DNA of 64,000 nucleotides from Puccinellia tenuiflora. Its lineage: Eukaryota; Streptophyta; Magnoliopsida; Poales; Poaceae. Position 1 is the first letter of the stretch, and each line of letters opens with the position of its first letter. A program made the position numbers and the translations under genes. Positions 1 through 14,100 of the stretch are shown one piece after another. The notes beneath the pieces were generated by a model. That model was not told where the DNA came from and ran no database searches. It worked only from the letters and a program-made list of their open reading frames with translations. Where the stretch lies: assembly GCA_012064385.1 (NCBI GenBank), contig QRDG01000132.1, positions 384,894 to 448,893 of the forward strand, written 5' to 3'.

Positions 1-1000
1 ATTTGAAAACAGTTGTATTGCAAGTTTATGATTTTTTCCCTGGTAGTAGTACACTTAAAAGGAAGATTCCCCCAGTTTTTTTTTTGAGTTTTCCTCGATT
101 TATGTGATTTTTTCATCGGTAAATGCTATTTAACTCATATAATGAGTGGAATATAGTTAAAAAGCTCAAAAATTCAAGATATTCAGGGATTCTGCCTCCC
201 TTATGATATACTATGTGTGAAATTGTGAGACGTCAATTTGAAATCTTATTCGGGGTACCTACTGCACAAAAAAATAGAGATTTTGGCACTAAACAGATAA
301 TGAAAAATAAAATAAAAAATATTTTTCAATTTTGCTTTGGCAAAGTTGTTTATAATGTCAGTACACATGTTCGTGCCGAGTTTTGTCATCATATAAAGAA
401 GGTAGCCATGGATATGGCCATGTCCATGGTCTTTGTCTTGAAAGCCATGAAACTCCAGACAAGGTTGTTCTTTTTGTGAACACTTGTTTTATAAAAATGT
501 TATATTGCAAGTTTATGATTTTCCCTGATAGTAGTACACTAAAAAGGAAGATTCCCCCAGGTTTTACAATTTTTTGAGTTTTTCTCCATTTATGTGATTT
601 TTTCAAAACAGGGCCAAAATTGACTTTGTGACCATTCATATCTAATGGGTGCATTTTCCAACTTTTTCCATGCAATTGCGTAGAATCATGGTAGACTACG
701 TTTGTATGATTTTTCTATATTTTTTGGGCCAAACTATCACACACTTGTAGTTCAAATTTCATTTATTGTCGGTAAATGCTATTAAACTCATATAATGGCT
801 GGAATATAGTTAAAAAGCTCAAAACTTTGTGTGAATTGTGAGATGGCAATTTTCATTCTTATTTGTGGTACCTACTTCACAAAAAATAGGGATTTTGGCA
901 CTAAACAAATAATAAAAAAATGAAAAATGTATTTTTTTAATCTTGATTTGGCAAAGTTGTTTATAATGTCAATACCCATTTTTGTGATTATTTGAATGTT
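1..1000. repeat. AT-rich tandemly duplicated intergenic repeat
   Basis: Two related copies lie head to tail. The block at about 26-75 (gtttatgatt...attcccccag) returns at 511-561, and the block at about 112-172 (ggtaaatgctatt...) returns at 766-825. The second copy carries about 165 extra bases. No coding potential is visible. The family was not identified. Confidence 0.6.
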
Positions 1001-1358
1001 GGTGAACCCTCAGATAACCCCGTTGATCCGCTCAAAACCCCACAGTCCCTCTCCAAACCCTAGCGGCGATCTGTGACCATTCGATCATACCCTAGCGCCG
1101 AAGTGCGTGCGTCCGTCCGATTGGGCGAGCCGGGACAGGCTGGTTCTGCCATGGCTAAGTTATTGGGGGTAACTTGATATCATTTTTTTCGAGAATATAC
1201 TTGCTACTATTATACAAGATCAACAAGACAACAACTAATGCACTTAACAAATATTCGGCACTTAACAAATAATAATAATAATAATAATAAAAGGGATTTT
1301 CCCCTTTATCCTTCATACTAATATTCATTGGGGCCTAATACATATAACCTAAAATGAA
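1001..1358. other. Gene-like GC-richer stretch and (AAT)n microsatellite, no intact gene
   Basis: Bases 1010-1150 look like a grass 5' UTR, with repeated 'accctagcg' motifs and a short ATG at about 1151 that runs into a GT-containing AT-rich sequence. A (AAT)n microsatellite lies at about 1267-1291. No open frame of note follows. Confidence 0.4.
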
Positions 1359-1920
1359 CTACCACTCGTCCTCGTCGTCGGAAACCTCCACCGGGGCCGG
1401 GGCCTTGCCCTTGCCCTCCACCTTCATTGGAGCCTTGCCCTTGTCCTCCAGCGAGTTGTTCAGAGCCTTCTGCAGGTCCTCCGAATACTGCGCGGCTCTC
1501 GCCTGCTCTGTGCCTTCCGCGTCGACCACAGAAGCGACCAGAGTATCCACAAGTTGTTGCTGCTCAGCGGAATGTCTGCCTTCTCTGTGGCTTGGTAGTC
1601 GGCCCTTGCCCAGGCCATACCCATGTCCACCATGTCCTCCTCCTCCTCTTCCCCCCCCCCCCCCCCTCCTCATCGGACTCAAGATCGTTGAAGGGAATGG
1701 GATCGGGAGCAATGGCCCGGCAGACGGCAAAGGTGCCCCTGCCCCTGCTCGAGCTCGGAGGAGTCCTGCTCGAACTCGGAGAAGCCCTTCCCCGGCGCCG
1801 AGGTGTACTTTCCCTGCCGCCGCCCTCGCTCGACTGAAGAAACCAAGGATAGTTGACGTGGCGGCGGCGGTTCAAGCTGCTACCGCGACCTGGAGTGGAG
1901 CCTCCACCACCACGAGCCAT
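1359..1920 (-). pseudogene. Low-complexity grass hypothetical gene, frameshifted at a 16-base C/G run
   Basis: Reading leftwards from an ATG at 1920, the frame gives an Arg/Gly/Ser-rich protein (start MARGGGG) as far as a poly-Gly stretch. That stretch is encoded by the homopolymer at 1651-1666. Beyond it the continuing sense is in another frame: a Gly/His-rich piece, an amphipathic EQQQLVDTLVASVV segment, a KGKAP repeat and an acidic tail ending DDEDEW before the TAG at 1359-1361. Both halves are acidic or low-complexity and meet exactly at the homopolymer. A one- or two-base length change there, from mutation or sequencing slippage, would explain the break. I do not recognise a domain. Proteins of this style are common as repeated hypothetical genes in Triticeae (recalled, not checked). 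Confidence 0.45.
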
Positions 1921-3640
1921 GGAAGGATAAACCCAAAGATCAGAGGGTCGAGCTTGGGTGGCAAGGAGAGGAAGAGTAGATCACTGGGCGACGGGGGTGC
2001 AATGGGAGAGGAAAATGGCTCCTTTTCTAGGCATCACTGGGCGACGTCTGGACCGGCCGGCAGTAATGGTGACCGCCGACCGGGGCATTGATTCAGCTCG
2101 CCAGACTCAGCGTGCGGCAGGACAGACTTTGTAAGAGAGCAGCTGCGCGGCGGTGCAGATGCGCGGCCAGGCCGGCAGCGTAGGCGGCGATGCAGCTTTT
2201 TGCCGGCCATTGAAGGCGCCCAAATTCGGGGACGGCGAGCAGCATGGACGTGCACGGTTGCATGCAAACACTCCTCCTGTCCGGCCCTACCCCGGCCCCA
2301 CTCGTGAGGAACCAAAGGGAGAAAGACCATGTGGGGCCCATCGAAGGTATCCCTTGATTAAACAAGTGCCACTGTCCGGCCCTACCCCGATCCCACTAGT
2401 CAGGCCGAGTAATGGTCAAAGGAGGTTGACCCGACGGAAACGGCCGCTTGGCCGCCTGCGAGAGTGGATAGAGCGAAGTGGGGCAAAAATGAGGAAAGCT
2501 AAGCTAGTGGGTCAAAAACGAGCAAAACTAAGGGAAGTGGGGCACGAAAGTAATAAGCCCCTACAAATTATATTAATATCTTTTCAAAATTCTATTATTT
2601 TATCTCGTAACTTTGTTTTCATTTAGAATTTTCTATCTGTAATGAGATTTGTACGTTTTTTTTTGTATATTTTTAGTAAAATATTATTACTTTAGTTAAG
2701 ATCAATTTTGTGTAGTAGATTGAATTTCATTTGTTGATGATCTATACTTCGTGTGATTTATTCAACATATATTTCTTAAGAGGGCTTTTTTGGGAGTTAT
2801 GTGAATGTACATTGAGCATGCTAATTCGAATTTTACAATTAAAACTTAGGTTGGTTTAGGGGGTGCATTATCAGGTATAAGTGGTCGGAGGCTACTGTAT
2901 ATGCACTATGCCCCCAAATATTTAGCAGGTCTAGTTGGGCAAGAGCCAAGCTTTTCTATTTATATAATTCCATGACATTGACATCTTTCATATATGTCAA
3001 GATCACAACCATTGGAAAAAATTATACTGAATCTTACACGCAATTGTTGGGAAACATCTACACACAACAGATACTTTCCAATTTATTTAACTATCTATTT
3101 CATGGTTTGTATTACTGCCTTGTGCCTTTTAGAAATATAGGCAGAGACCGCGGCCTCTGTAATCTGCATGCCGTGCTTCTGCAGTGGCAGACCATGCTCG
3201 ACAATCTTCGCTCGAGGTCGCCGTGCAAACGCAGCGGCATCCACGACGTCTCTTTTTTCGACAATAGAGGAGCAAGCTCCCCGGCCACTGCATGCATCAG
3301 CAAGGATGCACATCGCTCGACATGGGCTCTTCGCTTGCTGAACTAGTATAGCAAGCATGGCAAAACGCTAGGTGTTGGATTGATAGAACAAAACCCGTGT
3401 TGCCACATCTTTAGCTAAAGAGAGAGAAATATGGTTGCAATCGGTATCTTTCAATGCTTTTCTATTACTATGTCACTGTCATGGGCAGTCGTTCATCCCA
3501 GTTCACGGGTATACATAGCTTGTAACCACCTTCCGCTTATTCTTGATTAGCATATGCTATTCACACGTAGCCTAAGCAGGGATGTAATAATGTAACTCTA
3601 ATTATTTGGGATTTTGGCAGCACATACTCACAGGAGATCT
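1921..3640. other. Intergenic, no supported gene
   Basis: This is a GC-rich segment to about 2560, then AT-rich. A short direct repeat (gtccggccctacccc) occurs at about 2279 and 2376. Open frames at 2093-2626 and 3095-3358 lack domain signals and look like chance. Confidence 0.5.
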
Positions 3641-3956
3641 CATCGATCGACCGGTTACAAGACAAATCATGTGTCTGTCCGTTCAAAACGCCAAGAAACA
3701 GACGCCTCTATGGCCTCCAATCTGCTTGCTGCAGGTTGTGCTGGCTGCAGGCAAAAATACTATGGAATAAGCGCCTGAAATGTACATATGTGATGGAAGA
3801 TGAATTTTAATGGCAAAGAGAATGCACGGCAGAGCGATCTCGTGACCACGGGTGAGCCTCCTTCCAATCACATGTGACTTCTCCATCCGTCCACTTCACC
3901 ATTCACTCATTCCTTCCTTTTGATTCACAGGAAGAAGAATGAGTTCCCGGCCGGCC

Positions 3957-3962
3957 TATAAA
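3957..3962 (+). promoter_or_regulatory. TATA box of the beta-expansin gene
   Basis: TATAAA lies 57 bases upstream of the expansin ATG, in a GC-rich context (ggccggcctataaattt). Spacing and position fit a core promoter with a short 5' leader. Confidence 0.7.
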
Positions 3963-4018
3963 TTTGCGCGCGCCCCAACGGCATTAACCACCACCAGATC
4001 AGCACCGAGACGAGAGCC

Positions 4019-5329
4019 ATGGCAGCCGCCTCCTCCCTCGCCGTCGCCGTCGCTCTGTTCTGCCTGCTCGCCGCCCAGGGATGTCACGGGTGCTTCTTTT
4101 TCCTGCCTGCTATATTCTGTCCTCCACCCGCCCCCGCACCGCCTACACCGCCCCCCTATACCCCCAGCCCCAGCCCTAGCCCCGGCTCCGGTGGCGGCAC
4201 CAGCTACAACGGCACTAACGTCGGCTGGCTCGCTGCCAGGGCCACCTGGTACGGCGCTCCCAACGGCGCCGGGCCCGAGGACAACGGCGGCGCCTGCGGG
4301 TTCAAGAACGTGCACCTGCCGCCTTTCTCGGCCATGACGTCCTGCGGCAATGAGCCGCTCTTCAAGGACGGCAAGGGATGCGGCTCGTGCTACCAGGTTA
4401 GTTAGCTATACCTACTGTCGCCGGCATTGCAGTCGCTCGACACTGACAGTAACGTTTCTAATTTGATTCCATTCTGTGCATGGATCTTGGATTGTTGCGT
4501 GCAATGCAGATACGGTGCGTCGGCCATCCTGCGTGCTCCGGCGTCCCGGAGACGGTGATCATCACGGACATGAACTACTACCCGGTCTCCCGCTACCACT
4601 TCGACCTCAGCGGCACCGCCTTCGGCGCCATGGCCAAAGACGGCCGCAACGACGAGCTCCGCCACGCCGGCATCATCGACATGCAGTTCAAGAGGTCACC
4701 ATCCGACACGCCGCCATTTGCACCGACATACATACAAATCGAGATTTTGCCGCTTCTGCACAAAAGCAAAACCTGCCAACAGAGCCTGCCATTTTGCCTT
4801 TTTTTTTGTGACGGTTTCGTACTTGTCGAAAATTTATTCGTTTTCAGAAAACACCAAATCGAGATCGGCAATCAGCATTTATCAATGGCGCTCTACTTTT
4901 GTTCTTGGCTGCTCGTGACATACGAATCGGAGCCACCATCGTGTCGTCGTCTTCGACACTGACTGTCAGATAACATGCCTTTGCAGGGTGCCGTGCCAGT
5001 TCCCGGGGCTGACGGTGACGTTCCACGTGCAGCACGGGTCCAACCCGTACTACCTGGCGGTCCTGGTGGAGTACATGAACGGCGACGGCAACGTCGTGCA
5101 GGTGGACCTCATGGAGTCGCGGCCGGAGGACGGCGCGCCGACGGGGGTCTGGAGGCCGATGCGGGAGTCGTGGGGCGCCATCTGGCGGATGGACACGCGC
5201 CGCCCGCTGCAGGGGCCCTTCTCCCTGCGCGTCACCAACGAGTCCGGCAGGTCGCTCGTCGCCGATCAGGTCATCCCCGCCGATTGGCAGCCGGACACCG
5301 TGTACAGCTCCGTCGTCCAGTTCGATTGA
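4019..5329 (+). CDS. Beta-expansin (EXPB), cell-wall loosening protein, 3 exons
   Basis: Exons are 4019-4396, 4510-4694 and 4987-5329, giving 301 aa. Splice sites are GT/AG and phases join cleanly (CAG|gt...cag|ATA; AG|gt...cag|G). Residues 1 to about 24 form a hydrophobic signal peptide. A Pro/Ser-rich linker follows (about 35-60) with an NGT glycosylation sequon at about 64. Domain 1 (six-Cys, GH45-like barrel) carries TWYG at 76-79, the Cys ladder through GKGCGSCYQIRC, and the HFD motif at 156-158 that marks expansins. Domain 2 (Expansin_C/CBM63, about 195-295) has the aromatic GVWRP...WGAIWRMD stretch used for wall binding. Family knowledge: EXPBs are secreted and loosen grass walls non-hydrolytically during growth. 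The proline-rich N-terminal extension is longer than in pollen-type EXPBs. All key motifs are intact, so the gene is probably functional. Confidence 0.95.
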
Positions 5330-8300
5330 TCCATGCATGGATTGGATGACTGAGCTGAGCTGCTCAATATAATTAATTGCAGTGGCGAGCTAGATGAGAC
5401 GTTGCTTGTGACGTCCGGTGCCTGCCCTCTTCGTGTACGTGTGCTAGCTACGTATTCTCTCTTGCGTCCTACTGTACATATGGACATGTATGCTTGTTCT
5501 CCCGCCCAGTGGTATCATACTGTATGTATATTTTTTTCAGGAAAAATATATTTGTATCTCTATTGTTGTTGCCAACACTGGCCAAGGATGTACTACGTAT
5601 ACTGTATAATATCAAATTGAAAACAGCAGCTCAAGGGACAGTGAGGCATGCATATCTGAGCCATTAACAACTGAATTGCACTTCATATTAATCCAATTGA
5701 CCCACTTCCATTACTTTTACAAGGTAGAAAATTGAGCATATTTGAGATTCTATAAACAATTCTCAAATATTGTGATAAATATACATATTTTAGCTTGTGT
5801 CGTTTATATGTTTGAATTTATATTAATTTCTGAGAATCAAATATTTCAAGTAATTCCTAGGTGTTGATAAATATTAAACCATTATTTGAACATGTTCACT
5901 TTTTAGAATGTACAAGTGGTATCTAGGATTGTCCTACTTATTTTCCTCACGGGTCTAACTAATAAATATGAAAAACAATTTCAGAACAAAAGACACAAAA
6001 TTGAAGTGTTGAAAAAAATCTGAATAAATGGGCATGTTCACTCACTAAGATCAAATTGTGAAACTCAACATTCACAAATCTCATTGTTATACCTCAATAT
6101 ATAAAGAGGTCAGAAACTTCAAATATAAAAATATTATATTTTATTATTCAAACTTAACAAGTTCGATCTTCACATAACTCAATACATAATTTGGTCAATA
6201 GGCATGGGAAAACATTGACCACCATGTCCACATATTCATTGTGTACACCGGTAGAAAATACATTATACGAGACAAAGTACTAGTGGCACGCCACTATATG
6301 ATGACACGTCATTGATATTACCAGTGGCGTGGATCAATCGCGCATGCCACCTTTAATGGTGTACCAGTGGTGTGCCGAATAGACATGCTACCAGTACGTG
6401 GGTCCTAGATGTCCACCCGGAGGAAATATATCAGCGGCGTGTCATATTACATCGCTCGGAATGATACCATAGAAACAGTACATGCCCAAATATTACACAC
6501 TTATTATTACAAGCCAAAAGTGTATAACAATTTCAACGTCCGCTTCCATCAACTGAAGACTATTTAATAAAGATGTATCGACTTGTACCGGTTTACTTAA
6601 GACAAAAAGTAATAAACTAAGAACCATTGGAGCTCAGAAACTTATTTAATACTAGTCTATCGTTGTTGGGCCTTGTTCCTAGAAATTAATAGTTCATCCT
6701 ACGCCCCTGACTCCTCCTCGATGTCGTATGCTCCGTAAGCGATCATGTAATCGGCTCCCTCGACTCCTCTGGATAAGTCTGGTGCTTCAAAGTAGACCCC
6801 ATAGTCATCCTCAATTAGATCATTAGAGAATAATTAAGCAAGGATTTTGAGATGAACGGATGAGTACAACATACTCAACAAGTTCAAATAGGAGAATTAG
6901 TGTTTGAATCCTCTACCTACATCCATGAACGTAGGTCATTAGCAAGATGCAAGTTTTTGTAAAAACAAAGTCAAATTTTATTCTGAAAACTATGTTTGCC
7001 ATCCTTCATCGGTTGTGAGAATGTCATGGGATTTCTTTCCCATTGCGAGCATAATTCCTTCCAGGAACAAGGAGTGACTACTACCTTCATAAAAGTTGTT
7101 AGGAGACCCCCCCCCCCCCCCCCCCAATGTAAAGGATGATGTAGTCAAACAGGTAAGTATTTCTATTTTAACTCCAATCAAGCATTAGCACATGCACACA
7201 ACCAAAAAAACTAAACTTGATCTCTTGCTAGTTACAAGGATTAACTGTATAGTGTGATAGAAATTGATAAATAAACATAAATAAATAAATGGATCAGATT
7301 GTAGATGATATGAAAATGAGAAAGTAAATGGTAGAAATAATGGTAAAAGATGGACTAGGGTCCATATTTTCACTAGAGGCAACTCTCCAAATTAAAGTTG
7401 TGCAACGATTATACTCTAATATTTATAATTATAATTATTCACGGCATCATTCATATTAGGCATTACGTCCAAGATATATAGACAGTTAATCCGACATAAT
7501 CCATAACTAATACTCCACCCCAAGACCATTATCCAGCATGCATCTCAAACTATTAAGATTAAACAAACGGAGTTTCGCAATAGGTAAGATGATATAATGT
7601 AGATAGTAAAAACACCATCCAAGTATGGTATAGAAACCATCGTGTTATCCTTACTACCACAACACATGACATGCCATGTCCATTTCTGACACTGGGATAT
7701 ATATCACTTCAAGGTTGAACCCACTATCCTACATCATTCTCTCTAAAGATAAATCCATCAAACTTGGCCAAAGTAAGACAAATAAATCATAAATCATATA
7801 TGAATACAAAGTATGGAACAAAGATACATAATATATCTCAATAGAATTCATGAATAGATCTGATCATAAATTGAAAATTTATCATATCCCAACAAACACA
7901 ACATAAATTACATCTATAGATCTCAATCATGTTAGGAAGCTCATGAGATCGTTGTATTAACCATCATACAGAGAGAGTATCATCTAGCTACTTCTATGGA
8001 CTCATAGTCGAAAAGGAAACTACTCACACATAGTCATGGTTGCAGCAAGGTTGATGAAGAAGACTTTGGAGGTGGGTTCCCCTTCCAGCAGGGTGTCGCA
8101 GCAGGTCTTGATATTCGATTGCGTGGTACGACAATTTATGGTAGCAGAACTCCAGAATAATCTTCGTCGCGGTGGGTTTCGGGTTGAAAGATAAATGTGG
8201 GCGTCGAGAGGCGCTAGAACAGATCCACAGGGGCCCCACACGGCAAGCCTATGCACTCCGCCTACCCGCATGGGAGCTATGGTGGGATCTTGGACCCCAT

Positions 8301-11141
8301 CCGGTGTCCTCCGAAAGCATCGTGATGAAATAGAATTTATATGATTTTCTCGGTATTTTGGGGGCTCTAGTTCTCTGGGCACTGAGTTTATAGGTTAGTC
8401 CAGGAAAATGGTATTGATTAATATAACACTATGCTAAAAGCTTGTAGGAATGATATGGTAATAACATGGAACAATCAGATATTGTAGATACGTTTGATAT
8501 ATATGTATCACTGATCGATGTGTCTCTGTGGGTTGATAAGAACAACACATTTTATCTTATATGTATGGCTGGCACTAGATCATGTGTGATCAGATGCAAA
8601 TAACTGATAAGAACAGATGATATGCTCATATCTATTCGATCAGTTTCAACCTATTGTTGATGTGTAGCTTGACGTTTGGGTGGATGAACAAACAACTTCT
8701 TCAGGTTTAGCATGCACCTCCTACCTTCTTATTCAGTTCCTGGTGTGTATTGGCTAGCTACAGATTTGTGTTCTTGTTGTTCTAGAGAATAGAACATATA
8801 TTTTGTATTGGGTTACTTGTGCGGCTATGATGCTAGTCTTATATTGTTTCTGTGCTGGTCTTGGGCTTTGTCACCAAGATGTGTTCAAGTTTCAATGTAT
8901 CAGGGGTGTTCCCCCTTGAGGATGTGCTCGACTGAGACTTGACCAATATCCCCTTGTGTCCCTATTGGAAATATCTTACTTGAGGATTGCTAGATGAATT
9001 ATATATCGCCTTTTTGTGGCTTTGACAGTTTATCTTTAGCTTTTAGTTTGAGATATTATTATATGGTCGGATTGGCATGAACATTGAGCTTAACTATATT
9101 AGAGTGTTTTAGCATTGCTTCTTGTTGTCATCGATCCATTGGATCATTTGATCATGCTCAACTTGGCCCTGTTGGCTGCTCTTGATTTGTGCTTATCTGT
9201 TGAGACTTGTCCATGTTGATTGATTGGTTGATAATGTCTTGCCACTACTGATGCCTTTGTCCCTCTCTTAGAGCATGATCGGACCAAAGATGGTCCCTTT
9301 TTGCCTTAATAGCTATGCCCTCTGATCAACTAATGCTTGATCAAGAAATTATCTCGTTTAGGTCTTAGTTGAGTTCAATCACATTAATTTTCCCACCTAG
9401 TGTGATGGCAAACATTTTGACATAACTAAAATTTCCTATTTATTGTGTTTCCTTCTCTTTTACATGTTTGAAGAAATACCAGAAGATTAGAAGATAAAGA
9501 AGATCAAAATAGTTTGGGTTTTAGACTTAGGACTTCTATAATTTCTTTTTTGTAAAACTCCAATGTAACAAATTCTTGTAATAATTACGTGTGTGTCAGA
9601 ATGGACTTCAGATATTTGATTCTATTTTTTATTGTATTTACTATGAATGATTTCATCATTTAATATTTATTAGGAATTTCCTTTGTGAAAATAAATGAAA
9701 TGATATTACACTTGTCTCCTAAAAATATTGGATTCAAATATTTAAATGAGTTGGAAATAGTTGTGTAATGAATCCTTCAAATATATATATGAATGAGTTT
9801 GATGTATGGATGGTGAATCCATCAAGTTTATAGTTTGAATATTTATGATTTGTTTACCCGACTGTTAAGTTGAAGAAGTTCTTGCCGAGACTTATATCGC
9901 ACTTATATCGATAACTTGTTTCAAAAGCATCGACATAAGAGAAGTTTCGATTCCTTTGCCCTTCTAAACACAAAAGGACGAAAAGCCTTCATAGAGTTAT
10001 CAATTTTGAATAATTCACTTATGTGCTTTATGAAATTTAATCAACAAAATAACTTGTCCGTGCTCTAGAGCAAAAAAATGTCAGTTCTCTAAAGAAGCGA
10101 AATTGTAAACACTATATTTATTTTTTATCGCAGGGCTCACAACTTATCTTTTTTCAAAAATGAAATACAAGTTCAAGAAATTAATGGTTTAATATATATT
10201 AAGATTCAAAAAAAACTTGTGACCAGAAAACAATTGTTTTCATGTTGCTTATTTTCTCGATGCATTGATTTGTTGATTTGTTAGGTCAGGTATGCATGCT
10301 TCCTAAATTGATTGCAATACTCCAAAGCTACAAATTTAACAGTTGAGAATTGTGCTTGGAGTACGCTGGTCCCTCCGTGGTTATTGATACTATCAGGAAC
10401 AAGTCAAGTATCCATATAACTGCGTTGGTAAGAATGCACATTCATCGCCAAATACAAAGAAAATAGTAATGCACATTCATCGCAAAAAAAAGTGTAAGAA
10501 CCACATGCCATTTCTTCTATAAATTCCAACCCATAGCCGTCAGAGAAAGTTACAGTGAGAAGATATTATTACTAGTCATTGTAGACCCCACCAGTAGAGA
10601 GCCGATGAAGGTTGAACGGAAATAAAACACTATCAGGAATTTTACTTAACTGTAAGTCTATAATGCTATGGTTTTTCTTTGTACACAGTTGAGCTCCTTC
10701 TAAATCTGAATTACAAACTGTGAGTTCACAGAATGTAGGTAGCACTATATTTTTTTCCTGTCGAAAAAAGGATCAGTAGAATATACACCTCGCCAAGGAG
10801 AGATGGCGAGGTAAATGATTCTTCTGTAGATCAACAAAACTGCAAGATTGTGTTTTCTCTGGTCAATGTTGTCTATGAGCGTCTAGGAACAACAGTCAGT
10901 TGAGACGCATGGGGGCTTTCTTGCCGTCTTCAGTAGATCGCCAACTGTATCTGTAAGGTAGGGAAGCTAAATTACATGTTGGGACAATGATCAAATCTTT
11001 TCGGGGAGTTCAAATCTTTTCGGGGAGTTCCATGCATATGAAATGTTGGGTTAACTGGCTATTCTCGTTCAGGTATGCAGTAAACTGCAAAAGTGCACAA
11101 CAAAAAGACATGGAATGCTATCGTACCTGAATACAGCAGAA
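5330..11141. other. AT-rich intergenic region with repeat debris
   Basis: No coding gene could be supported. A 19-base poly-C run lies at 7107-7125. Sequence at about 8640-9560 resembles 57400-58050 in wording (cacctcctac, caaacatttt...gaagaagat), which suggests two old copies of one repeat. Segments at 6240-6480 (agtggcgtg, ccagtggtgtg motifs) look like transposon subterminal DNA, but I could not find termini. The open frames at 8020-8382 are not convincing. Confidence 0.5.
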
Positions 11142-14100
11142 TTAGTTTGCATCTAACTTTGTTGTGTGCGCAAAATCACTGGTTAAAGTTTCCAATCCAA
11201 TCATAAGTCCATCAATTTTCTTATCTTGCACGCTTGAAATACCTGTGCTAGGATTGATGCTTTCGGAATTCCGGCAAACAGATTTCAGGATCCCAGCAGT
11301 ATCACAAATATCCATTGCATCACACGAGAAATCTAGATGCTTCTCAACGGTTTTCAAGACAGCCATTCTTTTTGACCTTAGTCGATATGCAGGGGAAACA
11401 TCAAACTTCCCCAAAACAGCAGGTAGACGTTGATCATCCAGATGGCCCAAGGACAAAAATGCTGCAGTTTTAAATGAATGTGGGCTATCAGTAGTGCAGT
11501 TTCCTATGGGGGTGTCAAAACAATCACTGTTTGTATCAATCTTAAAGTCACTATCTTGCGCGGGAGCTGGTTTCTCCCTTTTTCTTCTCCTTAGTATTGA
11601 AGGAGTGCCCGGAAAGTTTTCAGCAGCACTTTTCAATATTGATTCAACACTTAGCTGATCTGATTTTATTCCATCCGTGCGAGAGGGAGTAGTATAACCA
11701 GTGGGTGAATGAAATCCATCCCCGCGCTGTTCCTGCCGATGATGTGCTGAGAAAACTGGGGAATGCACAAGGTCCGTATCTTCTAGCTTAGGTATCTGAT
11801 AACAAAGAGAGCCAAAGGAGGCCCTTTCACCTTCTGACTTAGCTGGTATATTGATTTCCAGACCCTTATTGAAAATAAAGTTTAGTTCCATGTCCTTGCC
11901 ATGACCAGAATCCATTTTCAGCCCCATTATTGCTAAAGCAACAGCAGAATCATCAGCTACTGATGCCTCACATGAAGTTACTGGTTGAGCAGTTGGCATG
12001 GAAAGAGAGAGGAAATCTGAACAGCCCTTAATATTTTTCAAACTGCATACTTGTGGACTATGGGTAGGATCAGAGTGATCAACTATTACTGAATGGTCTC
12101 TCAAACTGATATCTGGCTCTTTATTCAAGTCAATATGGTTCTCAGCAGGTGGCAGCCTTGCTACCTGTTTTAAATCATTATGAATGACAGGTACTGGAGC
12201 TGCAAGGGTGGCCTCGGTATTATAGTCACCTAGCCTTTTTCTCACGGAACTGTTCCAATGGTTTTTTATTGAGTTATCTGTCCTGGAGAAATGAACAAAC
12301 TTAATTCAGTAAAAGGTGAAATATAAGCAGTTGCTCAGTTATGGTTATTTGATTCAATGAGGTAATTTCAACTAATGAATAGTACAGCGATACATTCACA
12401 AGCTATAATACAAGGAAATAAAGCGTATTTCCATTTCAAACACTACAGGAAAAGACGTGTATTTCCATTTGCCCATACTTACAATGGAAATTTCACTCCT
12501 AGACAGTTAAACCGGAAAAAGCCCAATCCACAATATTTGCTCAGAATAGCAAGTGGTACTGTGGCAGAACCTCTAACAGTCTATCACTATATAAGGTACA
12601 CCTTAAATCATGTATATAGGGAAAAATAACACTTCCAACGTATTAAGCAAATGCCAGACTAGTATAATTGGTATAACAAGATAAGCACAAGAGGTATGCA
12701 TGATCAAATAAAAAGAAAAAGAAATGTTTATATAGATGGCTTGTGCGAAAATTCCTGCATTTGAGATCCTGTAGGAATCCATAGTATCTGACAATCCAAT
12801 TCTGTGTTTCTCCTATTCCTACATTCTCTAATTCCTGCAATCTTAAGAAGCCCTAAACTTCAAAAGCACTTAAATTGTCCAGTTGACTAAAATTCTAGTT
12901 GGTGAGATAAGACAGAAGAGAAACCTCACAACAGTCCTGCACAGGAACAAGCTGCAGCTAAGAAGAACGCAAACATACTAAACTTATTCCTCCAGCAAGT
13001 TGACTCAAAGTACTATAAAGCTTGTGGCATTTCTCTTATGAGTGACTTGCATACAGATTAGACATGATGACAGATCATCAATTGACAAGCAAAAGGATTA
13101 AGTATAAATTATATGTGCAGACACCATATTTTCCAAGTGGATGGAATGAAGGAAGCTGAGACTTATACCTTCCAGGAAGAAGTTTTGCAATTTCTGCCCA
13201 TTTGTTACCATGCAAACGATGAGCCTTCACAAGCACATGCTCCTCCTCAACAGTCCAAGCTTCCTTCTTTATTTGCGGATCCAGATGATTATGCCATCTA
13301 AATTATATGAGCAGCATCAGAAGCTAAGTTAGCTGTATGTTATGTTACTTATGTACTTTATTCTGGCAAACGAAATAAAACAATTCAAGTATGCAAGAAC
13401 TTTGCTACAATTACAAATTTTAGATATGTACTTAATACTCAACAAATCGCTTAAATTAGCCCAATGGCTAAGTGTTTTGGGTCAGAACTATGTACTAACA
13501 ATGTTCTAGTTAAATCTACTCATGTAGAAAAAACATTGATATTTCTGATGTTGTACTTAACCCTACAAAATAGAAAAACTTAGATCAAAGAAACAACATT
13601 CATATTTCAAGGAAGTTTCAAGTTGAGTATGTCCAACTTTGCAGCGGTCATCAGCATATCACAACATCCTTTATGTAAGAGTAGACAAAGTCAAAGACAC
13701 CACAAGATAAGTCAAACATACACTGCTCGCAACAAAAAAATCGAAATGTTAAGTTAAACTTAAAACAACCACAGAAGATGATGCCAACCAAGAGATTTGC
13801 TGTGCTCAGGAGTGCTGCACCAGTGGATTTTGAGGATCAGAAGATAGGGATTTTCGGGTTAGCTCTTGTATTATGAGTACGAGCTGGGCCTTATGTTTCT
13901 TGGGGCATTTTCTAGACATGAGGAGGACACTGATTATATTCGAAATAAGTGTCAAGGCACTGTCAAGATTTGCTGTGCTCAGGAGTGCTGCACCAGTGGA
14001 TTTTGAGGATCAGAAGATAGGGATTTTCGGGTTAGCTCTTGTATTACGAGTACGAGCTGGGCTTTATGTTTCTTGGGGCATTTTCTAGACATGAGGAGGG

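Noticed and set aside
3095..3358. 87-codon minus-strand frame with some protein-like character
   Set aside because: No family could be recognised, it lacks flanking exons, and other frames overlap it. Insufficient support for a gene call.
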